In this document: in pieces, positions 58,300-64,000 of the stretch
How the letters are laid out: each line of letters opens with the position of its first letter
How positions within the stretch are numbered: the stretch's first letter is position 1
DNA from: Streptomyces sp. RFCAC02
Lineage (GTDB): Bacteria; Actinomycetota; Actinomycetes; Streptomycetales; Streptomycetaceae
Assembly (NCBI RefSeq): GCF_004193175.1
Contig: NZ_SAUH01000001.1
Location: 5,737,501-5,801,500, forward strand
Direction of reading: 5' to 3'
DNA: 64,000 bases
Notes under the pieces: generated by a model
Databases searched by the model: none
The model's input: the letters and a program-made list of their open reading frames with translations, nothing else
Told to the model about the DNA's origin: nothing
Translations under genes and position numbers: made by a program

Positions 58300-61200
58300 T
58301 CAGATCGGCAGCAGCGGCCCGTTCGGCTCCGTCCGCTCGAACCCCTGACTGCCCCGCTGGATGGTCAGGCAGGCCGCCCAGTGCACACGCCCCATGTTCT
58401 TCTTGACGAGATCGGACAACTGCACCGGACTGTTCACCGTGACCGGGTTCCCGGTCGGCTGCCACCACGAGTCCTTCGGCAGGAGGTGGTAGTTCGGGAT
58501 GCGCTCGCCCGGCCCGTAGACGCGGAACGGGTCGGCGGTGCCCACCTGGATCCGGCCGTTCATCGCCCCGTTGATCGAGCCGCCGTGGTGCGTGTAGACG
58601 GCGATGCTCGTGCCCTTCGGCACCTTGAACTCCGTCTTCCTGAACCTGTCCCAGAAGGAGGGGTTGCGGGGTACTTCCACGAAGACGCCGTGCCCGGTGA
58701 GGACGATCTCGCCGTCGGGCCGTCCGTCCTGTGTGTGGTTGTGGGGCGGGCGGCTGTACGGGGGCGGGCAGCACGGGGCCAGACCGGTGGGGTCGGCGAA
58801 CATCTGGGGATCGGAGACGTAGGCGACGGGGTTCGGCGACGGAGTGAGGCCCAGCGGGTCCGGCGAGGTGTAGCGGGCGGTGACCGGGTCGTAGTGCCGG
58901 TGGTAGTTGTAGTACCAGCCGGTCTCGGGGTCGGCGTACTGGCCCGGGAAGCGCAGGGGCGTGCCGTCCGTGTCGCCGCCGGCCCCCCACAGCGTCCTGC
59001 GGGCGGCCCAGGCGACGGCGCCCGTCTCGTCGATCAGCTCGGTCGGTGCCCCGACCAGGTCGGTCACGATGGCGTGGAAACGGGCGTCGACCTCGTCCTG
59101 CGGCGCCCCGCCGTCGAGCGGGACGGTGCGTTCCGTCTGGGCCAGCGGGCGCAGTTGGTCGTAGTCCCAGGTGAGCGTGGTCCGCTCAGCCCGGCCCGGG
59201 GCGGTGACGCTCTGCTCGACCAGCTCGGAACCGGACCAGACGAAGGCGGTCTCCTCCACCACGGCGCCGCCCCCGTCGAGCCGCTGCTTGGCGATGCGCC
59301 GGTCGAACGGATCGTAGAGGTAGTGCCAGTGGCTGCCGTCGGGGGTGACGACGTCGGTGAGGTGGTCCTCGGCGTCCCAGGTGTAGCGCCAGGACTCGGC
59401 CTTCTTGGAGAGCCGCTTGCGCCGTCGCAGGACGACGCGGCCCCCGGCGTCGCTCTCGTAGTGGACGCCGCCGGCGCGCGTGAGACGCAGCCCGGTGTAC
59501 TCGCGGTCGCCGGCCGCCGCCGTGTCGTGGGCCGGCCCTGACCACCGCGCCTCGGTCTGGTTCCCCGCGCCGTCGTAGCCGTAGGACTCGGTCCACTCCG
59601 GGGCGGTGACGCCGGTGACGCGGCCGTCCGCGTCATGGGTGAACGCCGTCCTGCCGTGCCGGGAGTCGTCGAGCGCGGCGAGACGGCGGTCGGGCCGGTA
59701 GGTGAAGAAGCGTGCCCACAGGGGGCCGGCCGGGGCGGTGAGGGTCTGCGTGGTGAGCCGGCTGAGGGCGTCCCACTTCTGGGTGATGCTCAGGAACGGC
59801 CGCTCCCCGACGGTCCGCCGCGTCTCCCGGCCCGTGCCGTCGCGCTCGAACCGGATCGGGCGCCCCGCACTGGTGATGAGGACGGGGACGCCGGCGGCGT
59901 CGTACGTGAGCTCCGTGCGGTGCCCGGACGGCGTGACGCGCGAGGTGTGCCGGCCCACGGCGTCGTACGTGTGCGTGACGGTGGCGCCGTTGACGGTCTC
60001 GCCGAGGACCCGGCCGATGATGTCGCGCTCGTAGGTGACGGTCGCGTCGGGATTCGTGGCCGTGAGGACACGGCCCTGCGGATCGTGGGTGAACGTGGTG
60101 CGCCGCCCGTCGGCGTCCTTCTCGACGACGTTCCCGGCGAGGTCGTGGCCGAAGGTGACCGTGTGGCCGAGGCTGTCGGTGCGGGAGACGAGCTGCCCGG
60201 CCGCGTCGTAGGCGTACGTCCGGGTGCGGCCGTCGAAGTCCGTCTCCGCGACGAGGCGTCCCGCGGCGTCCCGGGTGTACTCCCAGGTGAGTCCCTGCGG
60301 GTTGGTCACCCGGGAGACGGCCAGCTCCGTGTCGTACGCGAGGGCGAACACCGCCCCGTCCGGCCTGATCTCCGCGGTGGGCAGGTCGAAGGGACCGTAC
60401 TCGTAGCGGGTGGTCGAGCCGTCCGCCGCGGTGCGGGACAGACAGTTGCCCTCCGGGTCCCAGGTGCTGGTCTCGGTGTTGCCCTCGGGATCGGTGGTGC
60501 GCAGCAGCCGGCCCTCCACGCTCCACTCGGTGCGGTGGACGGCGCCCAGCGGGTCGGTGACGGCGACGGGGCGCCCGAAGGCGTCGCGCTCGTAGCCGAC
60601 GGTGCCGCCGAGGGGATCGGTGACCCGCAGCTCCAGGCCCGCCGCGTCGGTCTCGACGGTGGTCGTGCCGCCCGTGGGGTCGGTGATCGAGCTGACCCGG
60701 CCCCGCTCGTCGTACGTGTAGCGCGTGGTCCCGCCGAGCGGGTCGACGAGGGCGACCGGGTTGCCCCGGTCGTCGAACTCCTGGCGCCAGACCGTGCCGT
60801 CCGCCTCGACGACCGTCGTCTGCTGGCCGAACTCGTTGTGCTCGGCGAGCGTACGCAGCCCGTCGGGGCGTATCACCGCGGTCACGTGGCCGTGCTCGTC
60901 GTACTCGAAGGCTTGGGTGCGGCCCAGCGGGTCCGTGGCCGACAGCATGCGGTCGTAGCGGTCCCACGTCGTGCTGCTGGTGTGACCGAGCGGGTCGGTC
61001 ACGGCGATGAGCTGATAGCAGTCGTTGAACTGGTAGACCGTGGTGTGGCCGCGTGAGTCGGTGGCGGTCGTGCGGTGGTTCTCCGGGTCGTAGGCGTAGT
61101 GGTATTCGAGAAAGCCGCCGGTGCCGGTGGCGTGGACGCAGCGGCCGGCGTCGTCGTACTCGTAGGTGTGCCAGTGGCCGTTGCGATCCTCCCAGCGGGT

Positions 61201-62895
61201 CAGCCGCTTGTCCTCGTAGGAGAACCGCAGAGGCAGGCCGGAGGAGTTGCGGACCTCGGCGAGGTTGCCGTCCTCGTCATAGCCGTAGCGCAGGAGGACG
61301 GGCTGCTCGGGGTCGCTGAGGAGCCGCAGTTCGCTCACCCGGCCGCGGTCCGTCGTGGTGACCCCGACGCGGTAGCCGGCGGAGTGGACGAGGGCGGTGG
61401 GGCGGCCGGCGTCGTCGTGCTCGATGTCGATCCGGTTGCCGTTGCGGTCGGTGAGGGCGGTGAGGGACAGCTCGCCGCCGGGCCGGCCGGGCAGCGTGCG
61501 GAAGAGCAGCGTGCGGGCGCCCTGCCGGACGGTGAGCGGGCTGCCGGGCCGGCCGTCCCAGGCGAGGCCCCAGCGGGGACCCTCGACCGGCAGTACCGGG
61601 ATGTCGGGGTCGGTGAGCGGGACCGGGTACTCCAGGATCATGCCGTCGGCCGTGTGGAAGCGCACGCCACCCTGGTCGAGGACGAGGCGCTGGTCGAGCG
61701 TGGACGCCCAGGACCGGCCGAACGAACGGCCGCCGCGGTAGGAGGAGAGGTGATGGCGTTCGACGACCAGCGGCAGGACGCCGGGGAGTCCGACGTCGGT
61801 GGCGGACATGATCACCTCGCCGGTGGCCATGTCCACCGGGTCGCCGCACGCGCTGCGGCTGCCGATCGGGACGCCGCTGCCGCGCCCGATGTTGCCGAGC
61901 CCGCGGGCGCCGATGCCCTGGCCGCGCAGCCCCGTTTTGGCCAGGCCCTTGAGCCCGGCGGCCAGGCCGCCCAGCGTCGTGAGGCCCTTCATGCCGGGGA
62001 TGCAGTCGAGGGCGGCGAAGGCGACATCGAGGAACGATCCCTCGCCGTTGGCGAATTTGATGACCGAGTCGAGCAGGACCACGGCGGCCGCGGCCACCAC
62101 GATCCAGGTCAGCGGCCCGCCGATGATCATGACGATCACGCCGAGGACGGCGACGATCACCTTGCAGATGGCGACGATGGTGTCCCAGGCGTCGGTGACC
62201 CACTTGATGAGGTTCTCCCACCAGGACCGGTTGCGGATACCGGCGTCGGACGCCTCGTCCACGCTCTGCGCGCAGGTCCGCGCGGCCTCCTCCCGCAGCG
62301 CGAGGGCGTCCTGGGCGAGCCGGCGGGCGGCGTCGAGCCTGCCCTCGGCCTCGTCGACCTGGGACTGGGCCGTGGCCAGTGCCTCCTGGGCGGCCTGGTG
62401 GTCACGGGTGGCGGCGCGGACGGCGTTCTCGTCGGGCGATTCCGCCCCCTCGCGTTCCCCCTCCTCCCGGAGACGGTCGGCCTCGGCGCCCGCACGTCCG
62501 ACCCAGTCCTCGGAATCCCCCAACTGGCCCTGTGCCAGGCCCAGATCCGCCTGGGCGGCGATGGCGCGCTCCAGGGCGCGGTCGGCCATGCCCTGGGCCG
62601 TCTCCAACTGGGGCCAGTAGCCCTGGAGGGCGTGCGCGCACAGCTCGTAGGACGTCTGCAGTTTCGCGAGGTTGTCGGGGACACCGTCGAACTCGTCCCT
62701 GAACCGGTCGGCCGAGAGACCGGACCACTCCTGGACGGCGCCGTCGGACGCCATGCCCCGGATCTTCCCGAGAGCCTCGCCGACGTCGTCGGCGAAGGTC
62801 TGCAGCGAGTCGGCGAGTTCACGGACGTCGCTCGGATCCCCGGGCGTCGGGTCGGAGGCCAGATCGACCGGGCTCCAGTCGGACGGACGCGCCAT
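58300..62895 (-). CDS. RHS-repeat polymorphic protein with C-terminal Stv-like domain
   Basis: A 1531-aa protein. Residues 1-230 form a helical, WxG100-like N-terminus rich in coiled coil (putative T7SS-secreted domain). Two to three hydrophobic segments follow (about 245-285), then the CGDPVDMATGEV start of the RHS region (DUF6531-like), about 25 YD repeats, and the RHS core end DPLGL near 1350. The last 130 residues resemble the 'putative adhesin Stv' domain: TGHG (His1402), VPKGTSIAVYT, YGPGERIPNYHLLP, NMGRVHWAAC (Cys1509). No immunity gene is found downstream, so the tip may not be a classic toxin. Export probably by a type VII system. Confidence 0.82.
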   Translation of the reverse strand: MARPSDWSPVDLASDPTPGDPSDVRELADSLQTFADDVGEALGKIRGMASDGAVQEWSGLSADRFRDEFDGVPDNLAKLQTSYELCAHALQGYWPQLETAQGMADRALERAIAAQADLGLAQGQLGDSEDWVGRAGAEADRLREEGEREGAESPDENAVRAATRDHQAAQEALATAQSQVDEAEGRLDAARRLAQDALALREEAARTCAQSVDEASDAGIRNRSWWENLIKWVTDAWDTIVAICKVIVAVLGVIVMIIGGPLTWIVVAAAAVVLLDSVIKFANGEGSFLDVAFAALDCIPGMKGLTTLGGLAAGLKGLAKTGLRGQGIGARGLGNIGRGSGVPIGSRSACGDPVDMATGEVIMSATDVGLPGVLPLVVERHHLSSYRGGRSFGRSWASTLDQRLVLDQGGVRFHTADGMILEYPVPLTDPDIPVLPVEGPRWGLAWDGRPGSPLTVRQGARTLLFRTLPGRPGGELSLTALTDRNGNRIDIEHDDAGRPTALVHSAGYRVGVTTTDRGRVSELRLLSDPEQPVLLRYGYDEDGNLAEVRNSSGLPLRFSYEDKRLTRWEDRNGHWHTYEYDDAGRCVHATGTGGFLEYHYAYDPENHRTTATDSRGHTTVYQFNDCYQLIAVTDPLGHTSSTTWDRYDRMLSATDPLGRTQAFEYDEHGHVTAVIRPDGLRTLAEHNEFGQQTTVVEADGTVWRQEFDDRGNPVALVDPLGGTTRYTYDERGRVSSITDPTGGTTTVETDAAGLELRVTDPLGGTVGYERDAFGRPVAVTDPLGAVHRTEWSVEGRLLRTTDPEGNTETSTWDPEGNCLSRTAADGSTTRYEYGPFDLPTAEIRPDGAVFALAYDTELAVSRVTNPQGLTWEYTRDAAGRLVAETDFDGRTRTYAYDAAGQLVSRTDSLGHTVTFGHDLAGNVVEKDADGRRTTFTHDPQGRVLTATNPDATVTYERDIIGRVLGETVNGATVTHTYDAVGRHTSRVTPSGHRTELTYDAAGVPVLITSAGRPIRFERDGTGRETRRTVGERPFLSITQKWDALSRLTTQTLTAPAGPLWARFFTYRPDRRLAALDDSRHGRTAFTHDADGRVTGVTAPEWTESYGYDGAGNQTEARWSGPAHDTAAAGDREYTGLRLTRAGGVHYESDAGGRVVLRRRKRLSKKAESWRYTWDAEDHLTDVVTPDGSHWHYLYDPFDRRIAKQRLDGGGAVVEETAFVWSGSELVEQSVTAPGRAERTTLTWDYDQLRPLAQTERTVPLDGGAPQDEVDARFHAIVTDLVGAPTELIDETGAVAWAARRTLWGAGGDTDGTPLRFPGQYADPETGWYYNYHRHYDPVTARYTSPDPLGLTPSPNPVAYVSDPQMFADPTGLAPCCPPPYSRPPHNHTQDGRPDGEIVLTGHGVFVEVPRNPSFWDRFRKTEFKVPKGTSIAVYTHHGGSINGAMNGRIQVGTADPFRVYGPGERIPNYHLLPKDSWWQPTGNPVTVNSPVQLSDLVKKNMGRVHWAACLTIQRGSQGFERTEPNGPLLPI

Positions 62896-63112
62896 GCGAA
62901 ACCCTCGATCACGGTGTGGTCACTGCGGAATCACGACGTTAGCGGGCCGGTCCGCCGTGCCACAAGGCGGCCTCCGCCTGCGGGTTCTTCCGGAAACCGA
63001 CCCAAGTCGTCGCGGAATCCGACCACATGACGACCGAGTGTTCACCACCCGTCTTGGCGTCCTGCTCTAGATTGACCACTTCACCGACTCGGAGACACGA
63101 CGGGGGGTTCGG

Positions 63113-64000
63113 GTGCACGAGGGCATGACCGTCGGGGACCGCTACCGCATGGAACGGCTCCTCGGCAGGGGCGGGTGGGGCGAGGTGTGGGAGGCGGTGG
63201 ACCGCACCCTCGGCCGGCGGGTCGCCGTCAAGTTCGTCACCGGCGTGCGGGAGTACCCCGAGGCGGCCGACCGGTTCGCCCGCGAGGCCCGCACGCTCGC
63301 CGCACTGCGGCACGGCAGCATCGTCACCGTCCACGACGCGGGAACCGCCGAGCACGACGGCGTGCCCCTGCCCTACCTCGTCATGGAACTGCTCGACGGC
63401 GTCACCTGGGAGTTCGCCCGGGTCGACTCGGTCGAGGAGACCGGGGCACGGCTCGCGGACGTCCTCGCACACGTCCACGCGGCGCGGATCGTGCACCGGG
63501 ACGTGAAGCCCGCCAACATCATGATCTGCGCGGACGGGCGTACCGTGCTGATGGACTTCGGCATATCCCGCGACGACGCATCGCTCACCCGCGCCGCCAC
63601 CACCACGGGCAAGTACCTCGGCACCCCCGCTTACATGGCCCCCGAACAGCTCAGGGGCCACGCCGCGACACCTGCGTCGGACGTCTACGCGCTGGGCGTC
63701 GTCCTGGTCGAGAAGCTCACCGGCCACCGCATGCCGGTCGCGCACCTGATGCCCCATGTCCGTGCTTCGCTCCGTGAGCCCCTGCTTTCCCTGCTCACCC
63801 GTATGACCTCGGCCCACCCCGCGGAGCGGCCCACGGCCGCCGAGTGCGCGTCACTGCTGCGCGCCGCCACGGGCCCCACGACGCCGCGCCGCGAGCCGTC
63901 GACCGCGCCGGAGCGGTGGGCGCGCATCGGACCCCCGGCGCTGGCCTCGCTGCTGTACACGCTGGTCCTTCTCCTGCCCGGCTACGGGGGCGAGGGCTGG
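63113..64000 (+). CDS. Serine/threonine protein kinase, partial (runs off window)
   Basis: The first 296 residues of a PknB-type kinase; no stop before the window ends. Kinase motifs are complete: glycine loop LGRGGWGEVWEA, VAVKFV lysine, HRDVKPANIM, DFGISRDD and GTPAYMAPEQL. A hydrophobic segment begins at the very end (ALASLLYTLVLLLPGYG), suggesting a membrane helix and a distal sensor domain. Starts at GTG 63113 or ATG 63125, after a G-rich stretch. It is divergent from the RHS gene 217 bp away. Confidence 0.87.
   Translation, partial: MHEGMTVGDRYRMERLLGRGGWGEVWEAVDRTLGRRVAVKFVTGVREYPEAADRFAREARTLAALRHGSIVTVHDAGTAEHDGVPLPYLVMELLDGVTWEFARVDSVEETGARLADVLAHVHAARIVHRDVKPANIMICADGRTVLMDFGISRDDASLTRAATTTGKYLGTPAYMAPEQLRGHAATPASDVYALGVVLVEKLTGHRMPVAHLMPHVRASLREPLLSLLTRMTSAHPAERPTAAECASLLRAATGPTTPRREPSTAPERWARIGPPALASLLYTLVLLLPGYGGEGW

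Noticed and set aside
58300..62895. Immunity gene for the RHS protein
   Set aside because: The gene after its C-terminus is the convergent anchor-M protein at 57551-58273, a member of the zinc surface family and not an immunity protein.
1..64000. tRNA, rRNA, CRISPR array, insertion sequence or prophage
   Set aside because: No cloverleaf-like GC-poor segment, regular short repeats with spacers, transposase or integrase motif, or phage structural gene was recognised by reading. A dedicated scan would be needed to exclude a divergent small RNA.

Overview
The window looks like chromosomal DNA from a Streptomyces-type actinomycete. GC is very high, third codon positions are almost all G or C, GTG starts and 1-4 nt stop/start overlaps are frequent, and the gene families fit (SARP-era cyclase/AAA regulators, ROK and LacI repressors, ECF41 and SigE-type sigma factors, LAxTG sortase signals, Zn-free ribosomal protein paralogues). 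The last gene runs off the right edge. No tRNA, rRNA, IS element or CRISPR array was seen.

Layout. 0.1-0.9 kb: Zn-independent ribosomal paralogues L32-L28-S14 behind a Zur-type box. 0.9-4.7 kb: epoxide hydrolase, PLP-dependent ammonia-lyase-like enzyme, ROK repressor. 4.9-8.0 kb: sugar ABC transporter without its own ATPase. 8.0-22.6 kb: an apparent RiPP (modified peptide) locus. An eleven-gene, overlapping leftward operon (19747 to 8044) carries a JmjC cupin, an MFS exporter, an unknown protein, three radical SAM proteins, a cytoplasmic subtilase, a GAF protein, a heme-oxygenase-like protein, a 62-aa peptide and a cyclase/AAA/TPR regulator. A rightward unit carries a 48-aa peptide, a helical-repeat protein and a SagB-type dehydrogenase. 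Both peptides contain DVEGHG. The first operon gene has the only TTA (bldA) codon I found in coding sequence.

22.6-29.2 kb: accessory genes, including a carboxymuconolactone decarboxylase facing the deleted remnant of an ECF41 sigma factor, an alcohol dehydrogenase, a hydrolase with an AraC regulator, an ABC exporter and an AHSA1 protein. 29.4-36.4 kb: a LacI-controlled catabolic operon (flavoprotein, hydantoinase A, unknown protein, carboxylate-type permease) with two matching operators. 36.6-38.7 kb: a SigE-type sigma factor with a membrane protein and a secreted paralogue of that protein's outer domain. 38.8-42.9 kb: GntR-TetR hybrid regulator and drug exporter, heme-binding membrane protein, and a decayed MFS fragment.

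43.0-58.3 kb: a zinc-starvation region. Zn-free S18 and L33, a methyltransferase, a COG0523 protein with a degenerate P-loop, and an 'anchored repeat' ZnuABC system with seven surface or secreted proteins that share a GH(I/V)D ... H-x-H domain. Five further Zur-like boxes lie in its promoters. The likely logic is that Zur release swaps Zn ribosomal proteins for Zn-free copies while cell-wall proteins gather zinc and pass it to the ABC importer. Three genes here carry single-base deletions in G/C runs, either sequencing errors or decay. 58.3-64.0 kb: a large RHS protein with a C-terminal Stv-like domain, and a partial Ser/Thr kinase.
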